From Chloroflexota bacterium (GTDB taxonomy: Bacteria > Chloroflexota > Anaerolineae > Anaerolineales > UBA4823), in contig JAGDMX010000027.1 of assembly GCA_017860725.1 (NCBI GenBank), positions 1 through 14,620 of the forward strand: a DNA stretch of 14,620 bases, read 5' to 3'. The notes under the pieces were generated by a model, which had not been told where the DNA came from, searched no databases, and worked only from the letters and a program-made list of their open reading frames with translations. This document shows positions 7,830 through 14,620 of the stretch, piece by piece; the stretch's first letter is position 1, and each line of letters begins with the position of its first letter. The position numbers and the translations under genes were made by a program.

Positions 7830-8586
7830 CCTTCATTTGGGGGTCGTATTCACCTTGATAGTGGTTGTATTGACACTCTCCGGCTTTCTTCCACCGGTTT
7901 TGCAGGCAATTCTCGTAATTCCGTTCTTTTTGTTCGTGCCAGGGAATGCACTGATCTGGGCCATTTTCCCTGCGGCGAATCTCAGGCGGATGGAAAGGTT
8001 CCTCTTCGCTATTGGATCAAGCCTGGGAGTGATGATACTTTCGGGACTGGTGTTAAATCTTACCCCTTGGGGCCTCCAAACCAACTCCTGGTTAGTGATA
8101 TTGTCTGTGGTTGCACTTGTCGCCAGTGCGATTGCAATCTGGCGCCGAAGGAAGATACCTGTTGAGGCATCAACACCAGAGCAATTTTATATGCCGGGTC
8201 GCCAGGTATCATTACTGAGTCTGGCAACGATGGTGGTTGGTTTTGCCTTAATCCTCGCTTTTACCCCTCAACTCTCACACAAGATCCAGGGGTATACCTC
8301 CCTATGGGTTTTACCGGAATCAGAAATGCAGCCGGGAACCCTTCTTGTCGGCATCCACAGTCAGGAATTGGAGACAACCCATTACCATCTCGTGATTACT
8401 TTCAACGGTCAATCTATACAGGAATGGCTCGACATCAGTCTGCCGCCCGGCGCAACCTGGCAACGAAGCATCAGTGTGCCAGGCGGGCCAGGATTCGCAG
8501 AGGCTAAGTTGTACCGAGTTGATCATCCGGGAGTTATTTACCGCTACGTCTCAATTACGCCGAACAAAGGGGCGCCATCATCATGA
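7810..8586 (+). CDS. DUF1616-like membrane protein
   Basis: This 258-residue protein has about five hydrophobic segments (near 11-28, 30-53, 66-84, 94-111 and 134-151), followed by a soluble beta-rich C-terminal domain (about 160-258). The pattern PFFLFVPGNALIWAIFP (38-54), then MERFLFAIGSSLG (61-73) and LNLTPWGLQ (82-90), resembles DUF1616 proteins found beside glycan genes in archaea and Chloroflexota. The family function is unknown to me. It is shorter than typical DUF1616 proteins of about 300 or more residues. GTG 7810 is set by AGGAGG (7796-7801), eight bases away and inside the preceding gene. The four-base ATGA overlap with the GH16 gene and the 20-base overlap upstream suggest that it works with the large membrane protein, perhaps outside the membrane. 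Confidence 0.8.
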   Translation: MLNRQSDLHLGVVFTLIVVVLTLSGFLPPVLQAILVIPFFLFVPGNALIWAIFPAANLRRMERFLFAIGSSLGVMILSGLVLNLTPWGLQTNSWLVILSVVALVASAIAIWRRRKIPVEASTPEQFYMPGRQVSLLSLATMVVGFALILAFTPQLSHKIQGYTSLWVLPESEMQPGTLLVGIHSQELETTHYHLVITFNGQSIQEWLDISLPPGATWQRSISVPGGPGFAEAKLYRVDHPGVIYRYVSITPNKGAPSS

Positions 8587-9422
8587 AAAGATTTTTACAG
8601 ATAGTCCTGGTTGTTTCTATCCTGGCCGGCACATTGGCGTTGGTTTACACGAAAGGTATCGCCTCCTATGAAGATTGCAAGTACCAGCTTTCGTTCTACG
8701 ACAATTTCAACGGGAGTAACCTGGACACAAAAAAATGGAATACACAGTACCCATCCGGCAACAGTGGCGAGCAGCAATTTTACTCTCCGGATGCCGTTAC
8801 GTTACAGGATGGCATTCTTAAAATCACAGCCGAAAAGCACACCCTGCATGGATATCCTTATACCTCGGGTATCATCACCACTCGGGGAACATTTTCACAG
8901 CAGTACGGAATTTTTAGCATGCGGGCAAAACTACCCAAAGGCCAGGGCTTTTGGCCTGCTTTCTGGATGCTGCCTGAACAGCCGGCTTACCCTACTGAGA
9001 TCGATATCGTAGAAATGCTAGGTGGAGACCCCAGGACAATTTACGTGTCCAATCACTGGAGAGACGCTGGTCAGGATCACCAGAAAAACATCATATCTTA
9101 CCGTGGTCCGGATTTTTCCTTGGATTTCCACACTTATTCCTTGCTTTGGAGTCCGACCGAGCTCATCTGGTATATGGATGGTATCGAGCTATATCGCACA
9201 AGTAAAGGTATCCCCGATATGCCGATGTTTTTACTGGCAAACCTGGCCGTAGGTGGGCATTGGCCTGGAAATCCCGATGCAACCACTTCTTTCCCCAGCA
9301 GCATGCAGGTTGATTATATTCGTGTGTACCAATATCAATGCAGCTCCGGTTTGGATGCTATAGCCAACCGGGTAGAGTCTTTTATTGATGAGAGCATCTA
9401 TGGATCATCCACCCCTGGTTAG
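8583..9422 (+). CDS. Secreted GH16 family glycoside hydrolase
   Basis: The 279-residue protein has a signal peptide or anchor (KR followed by hydrophobic residues 4-22) and then a GH16 beta-jelly-roll domain. The diagnostic catalytic motif EIDIVE is at 139-144, with nucleophile E139, D141 and acid/base E144. Around it are GIFSMRAKLPKGQGFWPAFWMLP (109-131), VSNHW, FHTYSLLWSP, WYMDG and VDYIRVYQY, all typical of the laminarinase/endo-beta-glucanase branch. It would cleave beta-1,3- or mixed-linked glucan, or a related exopolysaccharide, outside the cytoplasm. About 30 residues follow the jelly roll without a recognisable domain. Within a biosynthetic operon it may trim, release or size the polymer, as ExoK-type GH16 enzymes do for succinoglycan; this role is inferred. 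The start overlaps the preceding stop (ATGA). Confidence 0.92.
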   Translation: MKRFLQIVLVVSILAGTLALVYTKGIASYEDCKYQLSFYDNFNGSNLDTKKWNTQYPSGNSGEQQFYSPDAVTLQDGILKITAEKHTLHGYPYTSGIITTRGTFSQQYGIFSMRAKLPKGQGFWPAFWMLPEQPAYPTEIDIVEMLGGDPRTIYVSNHWRDAGQDHQKNIISYRGPDFSLDFHTYSLLWSPTELIWYMDGIELYRTSKGIPDMPMFLLANLAVGGHWPGNPDATTSFPSSMQVDYIRVYQYQCSSGLDAIANRVESFIDESIYGSSTPG

Positions 9423-10509
9423 TATCATAATTAACAATTACAACTATGCCAGGTTTCTTGCCCAAGCCATCGAAAGTGCTTTGCAGCAAACCTACTCCCA
9501 GGTTGAGGTCATTGTAGTGGATGATGGCTCATTTGACCATTCTCGCCAGATCATCCAGGCATATGGCGGGCGCATCGTACCGGTCCTGAAAGAAAATGGT
9601 GGTCAGGCCTCAGCCCTGAATGCCGGTTTTGCAGTCAGCCATGGGGAGATCGTTATTTTTCTCGACGCTGACGATTTGCTTTTACCCTCTATGGTTCAAG
9701 ATGTTGTGGATGGTTTCCTGTCCAGGCCGGAAATTATCAGGATGCAGTACCGCATGGCGGTAATCAACGAGTATGGTCACCGCACGGGGGCCGAAAAACC
9801 GGTAAGGCACATTCCCATCCCGGTTGGGGACGTTCACAAACGAGCACTCATATTTCCATTCGACATGCCCTGGTTACCTACCAGCGGCAATGCGTTTTCA
9901 GCGCAGGCATTACGCTTGATCATGCCGGTCCCCGAAGATCGCTACGGAAGCGCAGGAGCAGACTGGTATCTCGTTCACCTGACCAGCCTGCTTGGGCCGG
10001 TTTTCTTTCTGGACAGCCTGGAAGTGTTCTATCGGGTGCATTCTACGAATTATTATGAGCAGGAAAGCAATTCGTTGAACCTCGACCATATCCGCCAGAC
10101 AATCTTGTATTGCCAGGCGACCGGGGATTATCTACAGAAGTATGCCAAACAGTTTGGATTGGTTGACCGGCCCGCTGAGAACCTTTCAGTATCTTATATT
10201 GCCAACCGGCTTGTTTCTTTGCGGCTGGAACCAGAACATCATCCAATCCCCACCGATACTTGCTGGGGATTATTAAAGATGGGTGCAAGCGCGGCGTTCC
10301 GGCGTTTTGATGTTTCTATTAAGCTAAAAATTCTATTCTTGGGTTGGTTTATTTTGATGGCTGTAGCTCCCAAATCCATCGGGGTAAGCATAGCCAAGCT
10401 GTTCTTCTTCCCGCAGCAGCGTGGGAGGCTGAACCGGTTGTTGAGTAAATATCACCTCCAACTGAAGCCCTATGAACCTATGCTTCGGACGTATGAGGAT
10501 CAAGAATGA
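9400..10509 (+). CDS. GT2 family glycosyltransferase
   Basis: This protein of about 369 residues opens with LVSIIINNYNYARFLAQAI, a very common GT2 N-terminus. VVDDGSFDHS (39-48) binds the nucleotide and FLDADDLL (87-94) carries the DxD metal-binding motif (D89, D91). The segment SAGADWYLVHLTSLLG fits the acceptor-side helix. A hydrophobic stretch near 310-330, followed by basic residues, may attach the C-terminus to the membrane. The enzyme would add a sugar in the cytoplasm to the growing glycan. ATG 9400 was chosen because GT2 homologues usually begin five to eight residues before SIIINNYN; TTG 9385 and ATG 9388 are in frame and cannot be excluded. The start lies inside the GH16 gene, a 23-base overlap. 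Confidence 0.9.
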   Translation: MDHPPLVSIIINNYNYARFLAQAIESALQQTYSQVEVIVVDDGSFDHSRQIIQAYGGRIVPVLKENGGQASALNAGFAVSHGEIVIFLDADDLLLPSMVQDVVDGFLSRPEIIRMQYRMAVINEYGHRTGAEKPVRHIPIPVGDVHKRALIFPFDMPWLPTSGNAFSAQALRLIMPVPEDRYGSAGADWYLVHLTSLLGPVFFLDSLEVFYRVHSTNYYEQESNSLNLDHIRQTILYCQATGDYLQKYAKQFGLVDRPAENLSVSYIANRLVSLRLEPEHHPIPTDTCWGLLKMGASAAFRRFDVSIKLKILFLGWFILMAVAPKSIGVSIAKLFFFPQQRGRLNRLLSKYHLQLKPYEPMLRTYEDQE

Positions 10510-11729
10510 AGATCTTAATGGTGACTCCCATGCCCCCACAATCCCAAGCACCGGGGGCGATCCCGCTCGTCCTGCACGCTGAGCTGACCGGGCTGATGCA
10601 GCACCATCAAATATCCTTAGTAACAGTCGCCGGGTTGGAGCCAGGCGAACAGGAAGCAGTTAACCGACTCGCCTCAGTAGGGCTTGATGTCCGCGCGGTC
10701 CGGCGTACACAACCTCAGGGCTGGCAGCGTTGGCAGCGTCGCTGGAGCTTGGCAAGCTACTGGCTGAGTGGCAAAGTCCCGTGGCGCACAGTCTGGTTTT
10801 GGGAATCCGAGGTCCAGCACATCCTCGACAGTTTACTGGCTGAGAAGACCTTTGATCTGATCATTGTCGAAGACAATGCCATGGGTGTCTATTCCTACCG
10901 GACAAACACACCCCTGTTGTTTACCGAACATGAGGTCAGGCGCCCGCGCCCAATCGATAAAGCCGGATTGCGTCAGAGTAATTTGCTCCTCTGGATCCTG
11001 AAAGAGGCAGACTGGGCTCGTTGGCTCCACTACCAGAGATCGGTCTGGCGGAAGTTCGACCGCGTTCAAGCCTTTACTCAGCGCGATGCAGAAGCAATTA
11101 GCACTTTAGCGCCTGAGATGGCAGGACGCGTACGGGTCAATCCATTTGGTATAGAAATCCCGTCTCCAACCGATGTGGAAGCGCAGGAGCAAGATACTAT
11201 CCTTTTTACCGGTAATTTTACCCATGCACCGAATGTAGACGCTGCCTTGTGGTTGGGGCAGGAGATTATGCCCTTGCTGCGGGAAAATTGTCCTGGCATT
11301 CGCTTGTGGCTGATTGGCATCTACCCTCCACCGGAAGTGAGAGCCTTGGCGTGTAGTGATATTCAGGTTACTGGCCCAGTCCCTGAGATTGAACCTTATT
11401 TTTCCAGAGCAGCTCTTGTGGTTGCCCCAGTCCGCATAGGGGGTGGTATGCGCATGAAAGTGCTGCAAGCGATGGCTTTAGGTAAAGCTGTAGTTACAAC
11501 CTCGCGTGGCGCAGATGGGCTGGCAACGGATGGTCGCCGGCCACCTTTGGTGACAGCCGACGATACTTTTGGGTTTGCTCAAGCCATCCTGCGCCTCCTG
11601 TCGGATGATAGCTCCCGGCGAGAACTTGGCAGACAAGCGCGTCTCTATGTTGCAGCGAATTTTAGCGCTCAATCTTACGCCAATCGGATTGAGACCATTT
11701 ATGCTGAGATGCAAGGGGCACGGAGCTGA
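10506..11729 (+). CDS. GT4-type glycosyltransferase
   Basis: This 407-residue GT-B protein starts with MKILMVTPMPPQSQAPGA and has a C-terminal Glycos_transf_1-type donor domain: ILFTGNFTHAPNVDAALWL (232-250), IRLWLIG (265-271) and VVAPVRIGGGMRMKVLQAMALGKAVVTT (305-332). The GGGMRMK...QAMALG form replaces the usual second glutamate of the E-x7-E pair with Q321. That variant occurs in a branch of GT4 enzymes with an N-terminal domain unlike the classical one, so it does not imply inactivity. The N-terminal part is rich in tryptophan (residues 73-99) and contains LLFTEHEVRR (137-146) at the position of the acceptor-side loop. GAGG (10495-10498) seven bases upstream supports ATG 10506, which overlaps the preceding stop by four bases. 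Confidence 0.9.
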   Translation: MKILMVTPMPPQSQAPGAIPLVLHAELTGLMQHHQISLVTVAGLEPGEQEAVNRLASVGLDVRAVRRTQPQGWQRWQRRWSLASYWLSGKVPWRTVWFWESEVQHILDSLLAEKTFDLIIVEDNAMGVYSYRTNTPLLFTEHEVRRPRPIDKAGLRQSNLLLWILKEADWARWLHYQRSVWRKFDRVQAFTQRDAEAISTLAPEMAGRVRVNPFGIEIPSPTDVEAQEQDTILFTGNFTHAPNVDAALWLGQEIMPLLRENCPGIRLWLIGIYPPPEVRALACSDIQVTGPVPEIEPYFSRAALVVAPVRIGGGMRMKVLQAMALGKAVVTTSRGADGLATDGRRPPLVTADDTFGFAQAILRLLSDDSSRRELGRQARLYVAANFSAQSYANRIETIYAEMQGARS

Positions 11730-11731
11730 AC

Positions 11732-12682
11732 ATGAGCCTGGAACCCGCCATCAGCGTTATCGTCCCGACTTATCAGCGCTGTGCGTCAGTAGAACGTTTA
11801 TTGCTGGCACTCAACCATCAGACGATGCTTGCAGAAAAGGTTGAGGTGATTGTCGTGATTGACGGTTCAGTAGATGGCACACGCGAAATGGTCGAGCACT
11901 TTCAAACCAATTTCAAATTGAGAACCATCTGGCAAAAGAACCAGGGGCGGGCAGCCGCCTGCAATCGCGGTATCGGCGCCGCACAGGGCGACCTGATCGT
12001 AATTCTGGATGATGATATGGAGCCTTCACCCCAGCTGCTGGAAGCCCATTGGATTGCACACCAGGCTAATCTTCGCTTGGGTGTTCTGGGGGCTGTGCCA
12101 ATCCGTCTGGAACCAACTTCACCGCCTGTGATGCAGTTCATCGGTGCGAAGTTTAACCAACATCTTGAGAAGTTAGCTCAATCGGGTAATATCACGCATT
12201 TACGAGATTTTTATACTGGGAATTTCTCCATCCAGCGAATGGTTCTCATGGAGGTAGGTCTCTTCGATGATCGGTTCAAAGTTTACGGCAATGAAGACCT
12301 GGAATTATCCTGGCGGCTAAGACAGGCTGGTATCCAATTGGTTTATTGTGCAGAAGCATCAGCAACCCAGCATTACGAAAAAGACTATGCCGCCCTGGCA
12401 AGAGACAACATCGCCAAAGGCAAGACCTCAATAATTCTTGCCAAACTACATCCTGAAGTCGTCCCAGAGATCAAACTCAGTACCTACAGCCAGGAGACAT
12501 TGAAATGGCGCTTGCTGCGCTCTTGTCTGCTTACTCTTAGCCAGTTTTGGAAGTCCATACCATATATAATAATCCGTTTCATGACCTGGATGGAAAAGCG
12601 TCGCCCAGCTCATTTACCCCTCTATTACCGCCTGTCACTGGATTATTTCTACTGGCTTGGAGTCAGGAACGCCGGAGCATGA
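11732..12682 (+). CDS. GT2 family glycosyltransferase
   Basis: This 316-residue GT-A enzyme has AISVIVPTYQRCASVERLL (6-24), VIVVIDGSVDGT (39-50), GRAAACNRGIGAAQGD (72-87) and the DxD motif ILDDDMEP (D93-D95). YTGNFSIQR (161-169) and YGNEDLELSWRLRQAG (185-200) form the acceptor-side ED motif, typical of the GT2 branch with a galactosyltransferase-type C-terminal module. The C-terminal 90 residues are basic and moderately hydrophobic (around 275-295), which suits membrane association. GGAG (11722-11725) six bases upstream and the two-base gap to the previous gene support ATG 11732. The stop overlaps the next start as ATGA. Donor and linkage are unknown. Confidence 0.92.
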   Translation: MSLEPAISVIVPTYQRCASVERLLLALNHQTMLAEKVEVIVVIDGSVDGTREMVEHFQTNFKLRTIWQKNQGRAAACNRGIGAAQGDLIVILDDDMEPSPQLLEAHWIAHQANLRLGVLGAVPIRLEPTSPPVMQFIGAKFNQHLEKLAQSGNITHLRDFYTGNFSIQRMVLMEVGLFDDRFKVYGNEDLELSWRLRQAGIQLVYCAEASATQHYEKDYAALARDNIAKGKTSIILAKLHPEVVPEIKLSTYSQETLKWRLLRSCLLTLSQFWKSIPYIIIRFMTWMEKRRPAHLPLYYRLSLDYFYWLGVRNAGA

Positions 12683-13821
12683 TCAAAACAGTTTTATATT
12701 ACACGGACAGTAGCATTTTTGGCGGGGTAGAAAGAGCAGTGTTGCGGCATATAGAAGGTCTGGACCGTAATGCCTGGCGGCCTATACTGGTTCATCACCC
12801 TGAGGCTGGCATCGCGGTTTTGCTTCAGGAAGCTACTCGTCTCGATGTCGAACTGGTGGAGTTTCCGCGCCTTCCGCTTGGTTTGACCGGTGCACGGCAG
12901 GTACCTGCCTTTAAAGCCATGCTGCATACAAAACGTCCGGCGGTCTTTCATGCTCATCTTTCATCGCCTCTGGCATGCAAATGGGGCCTCGCCGCAGCGC
13001 TGTTTGAACAGGTGCCAGCCGTGGTTGCAACCCTACATCTGTGGGTCGAAATGTCCTATACACCAGCATCTCGATGGCAGCAAAGTATGATCGGGGCTAA
13101 ATTAGGGAAGTATATCGCGGTATCCCGGCATATTGCTCAGAAGCTGGAGCAGGTTTTTAACATTCCCGGTTCAAAACTGGAGGTCATTCACTCATCGGTT
13201 GGCAATCCTTGTTTCGAAGACCCAATCAACTTTAATCCGCCAGCCGAGATAGCGCTTAATCGGAGCCGGCCTGTTATCTTGACTGTGGCTCGCCTTGACC
13301 AGCAAAAAGGACTTCCTGTCCTGCTAGCGGCGGCTGCGCAGGTGCCTGAAGCAGTCTTCGTTCTGGTGGGTGAAGGTCCTGAACGTTCCGCCCTGGAAAG
13401 GCAACGCCACGAACTTGGTCTGGAAGATAGGGTTATTCTCGCAGGATTCCGCCAAGACATTCCTGCCTGGTTGAGGCATTGCGACTTGTTTGTGTTACCT
13501 TCGTTGTACGAAGGAGTGCCATTATCATTGCTTGAAGCGATGGCTGCCGGCAAGCCAGTGATCGCCAGTGCTATTCCAGGCATCGACGAGGCGGTGACGC
13601 ATACTGAAACAGGCTGGTTGGTTCCCCCTGGTGATGCGGAAAGCCTGGCAAAGGCGATACGGCTCCTTCTGGTAGACCGAAAACTGGCGGAACGGCTGGC
13701 GTTCGCCGGCCAGGCACGCGTACATACGGAATTTTCGGACCAGGTAATGAACCAGCATTTAAATCAGGTGTATACAGAGCTGCTTGAGAAGAATCAGGAA
13801 GGCATAAGACTCCATGGATAA
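12679..13821 (+). CDS. GT4 family glycosyltransferase
   Basis: This 380-residue GT-B enzyme starts MIKTVLYYTDSSIFGGVERAV, with the GGVE acceptor-domain loop (15-18), and has FHAHLSSPLACKWG (90-103) and YIAVSRHIAQKL (145-156) in the first domain. The donor domain begins at PVILTVARLDQQKGLPVLL (198-216; R205 and K210 for the phosphates). LPSLYEGVPLSLLEAMAAGKPVIAS (273-297) carries the E-x7-E pair E278/E286. All expected residues are present, so it should be active on a lipid-linked acceptor in the cytoplasm. The frame is open back to 12547, but ATG 12679 is chosen because it overlaps the preceding stop, has AGGAA (12665-12669) nine bases upstream and gives the normal GT4 N-terminus. It overlaps the next gene by eight bases. 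Confidence 0.93.
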   Translation: MIKTVLYYTDSSIFGGVERAVLRHIEGLDRNAWRPILVHHPEAGIAVLLQEATRLDVELVEFPRLPLGLTGARQVPAFKAMLHTKRPAVFHAHLSSPLACKWGLAAALFEQVPAVVATLHLWVEMSYTPASRWQQSMIGAKLGKYIAVSRHIAQKLEQVFNIPGSKLEVIHSSVGNPCFEDPINFNPPAEIALNRSRPVILTVARLDQQKGLPVLLAAAAQVPEAVFVLVGEGPERSALERQRHELGLEDRVILAGFRQDIPAWLRHCDLFVLPSLYEGVPLSLLEAMAAGKPVIASAIPGIDEAVTHTETGWLVPPGDAESLAKAIRLLLVDRKLAERLAFAGQARVHTEFSDQVMNQHLNQVYTELLEKNQEGIRLHG

Positions 13822-14620
13822 TCAGGTCGAGAAAAAACGCAACCGTCTGCTACGGCGGGCTGATTGGCGTTATCTGTTGAGCAATCCATGGCCTGAGAAG
13901 AGCATTTGCTTCAACAGTGGGTTTTTGGCACAGGCGGTACAGTCTGTGTCCTCCCAAACTTTACCGGCAAATGAAAGCACACCAGGCGAATGTGATCTGG
14001 CGGTTGCAACAAATCCAAACTCAACCACTTTACAAAGGGCTTGGCAGGCTCTTTGCCCCGGTGGGAGTTTTTATAGTGAATGGTATTTGCCGTTGGCAGG
14101 AGGATCAGCTGGGATCCGCAAGCGATTGGAAGCAGCAAATTTTACGAATGTGGTTTGCTATTGGCCCTGGCCTATTCCAGCTTTCTCTTCAGCTCTGTTC
14201 TGGCTGCCACTAGACGCGCCACACGTGATACGATATTTCCTTTCCAGCCGGCATCGTCCGGCGAACCCGCTGGTGCGATTTGAAAACTATATATTGCAAT
14301 TCTTATGGAAATTTGCCCGGAATACCGGCTTGCTTTCGCCAATTTGTGTTACCGCCTGCAAAGGGGAACCACCTTTCATAACCGCTATTCCACCCGTTCC
14401 TGAAGAGGAATTAATTGTCGAATGGATGGATGGAAAGACTGGAGGCAATTCTCGCTCGTTCGATTCATTAATGTGGACAGGTGGCAGGCATTCAATCAAT
14501 AAAGTGATCCTTTATCAATTTGCTCATAGAGAGGAAAACCCTCGGTTGGTCGTGAAATTGCCACGCATACCTGAGGCGATCCCTGCCTTAACACATGAGG
14601 CACATATTTTGCGGACTTTG
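13814..14620 (+). CDS. Partial two-domain protein: methyltransferase-like plus kinase-like
   Basis: The frame from ATG 13814 stays open for 269 codons to the right edge, so the C-terminus is missing. AGGAAGG (13796-13802) lies eleven bases upstream and the start overlaps the previous gene by eight bases. Residues about 28-120 resemble a degenerate class I methyltransferase: DLAVATNPNSTTLQRAWQALCPGGSFYSEW (61-90) matches the strand, helix and PGG turn, followed by RKRLEAANFTNVVCYWPWP. No clear SAM-binding glycine motif is visible. Residues about 221-269 (TGGRHSINKVILYQF, then LVVKLPR and HEAHILRTL) look like the start of an aminoglycoside-phosphotransferase-type kinase N-lobe, with K248 as candidate ATP-binding lysine. 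The kinase catalytic motifs would lie outside the window. It might modify a glycan by phosphorylation, but this is inference. Confidence 0.8.
   Translation, partial: MDNQVEKKRNRLLRRADWRYLLSNPWPEKSICFNSGFLAQAVQSVSSQTLPANESTPGECDLAVATNPNSTTLQRAWQALCPGGSFYSEWYLPLAGGSAGIRKRLEAANFTNVVCYWPWPIPAFSSALFWLPLDAPHVIRYFLSSRHRPANPLVRFENYILQFLWKFARNTGLLSPICVTACKGEPPFITAIPPVPEEELIVEWMDGKTGGNSRSFDSLMWTGGRHSINKVILYQFAHREENPRLVVKLPRIPEAIPALTHEAHILRTL

Noticed and set aside
12547..12678. Upstream extension of the last GT4 gene to 12547
   Set aside because: It lies wholly inside the preceding GT2 gene, would add residues that do not fit the GT4 N-terminus, and has a poorer start than ATG 12679.

Overview
The window reads as part of a bacterial surface- or exo-polysaccharide locus. 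There are ten complete genes and one partial gene on the plus strand from base 1286 to the right edge. Eight encode glycosyltransferases of families GT2 or GT4, and the others encode two membrane proteins, a secreted family-16 glycoside hydrolase and a two-domain protein cut by the window edge. Base composition near 50% GC, TTG and GTG starts, and the mix of GT2/GT4 enzymes with a DUF1616-type protein would fit a Chloroflexota (Anaerolineae-like) genome. That placement is an inference from gene style and has low confidence. No rRNA, tRNA, transposase or CRISPR array was seen.

Layout. Bases 1-524 hold no complete gene that I can support. At the far left a minus-strand gene appears to start at base 33 and leave the window. 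Behind it lies a leader with nested stems and a weak promoter-like sequence. A short minus-strand open stretch at 217-402 may be a coding remnant. A lone cupin gene (525-932) with a strong ribosome binding site follows, then a 353-base gap with a possible promoter near 1196-1226. The main gene run starts at 1286.

The main run, in order: a receiver-domain/GT2 fusion (1286-2521); GT2 (2518-3498); GT4 (3517-4650); GT4 with a four-cysteine segment (4647-5876); a polytopic GT-C/polymerase-like membrane protein (5916-7829); a DUF1616-like membrane protein (7810-8586); a secreted GH16 glucanase-like enzyme (8583-9422); GT2 (9400-10509); GT4 (10506-11729); GT2 (11732-12682); GT4 (12679-13821); and a partial methyltransferase-like/kinase-like protein (13814 to the edge). 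Most junctions overlap by 4 to 23 bases and the largest gap is 39 bases, so the run is very probably one translationally coupled operon.

Inferred working model: the cytoplasmic glycosyltransferases build a glycan on a lipid carrier, the large membrane protein transfers or polymerises sugars outside the membrane, and the GH16 enzyme trims or releases the product. The receiver domain on the first transferase suggests that a phosphorelay or partner protein may control the first gene product directly. No flippase, chain-length regulator or initiating phosphoglycosyltransferase is visible, so the locus probably extends to the right of the window or depends on genes elsewhere.

The most unusual items are the receiver-GT2 fusion and the edge-truncated two-domain protein. 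Nothing here proves a wholly new system.
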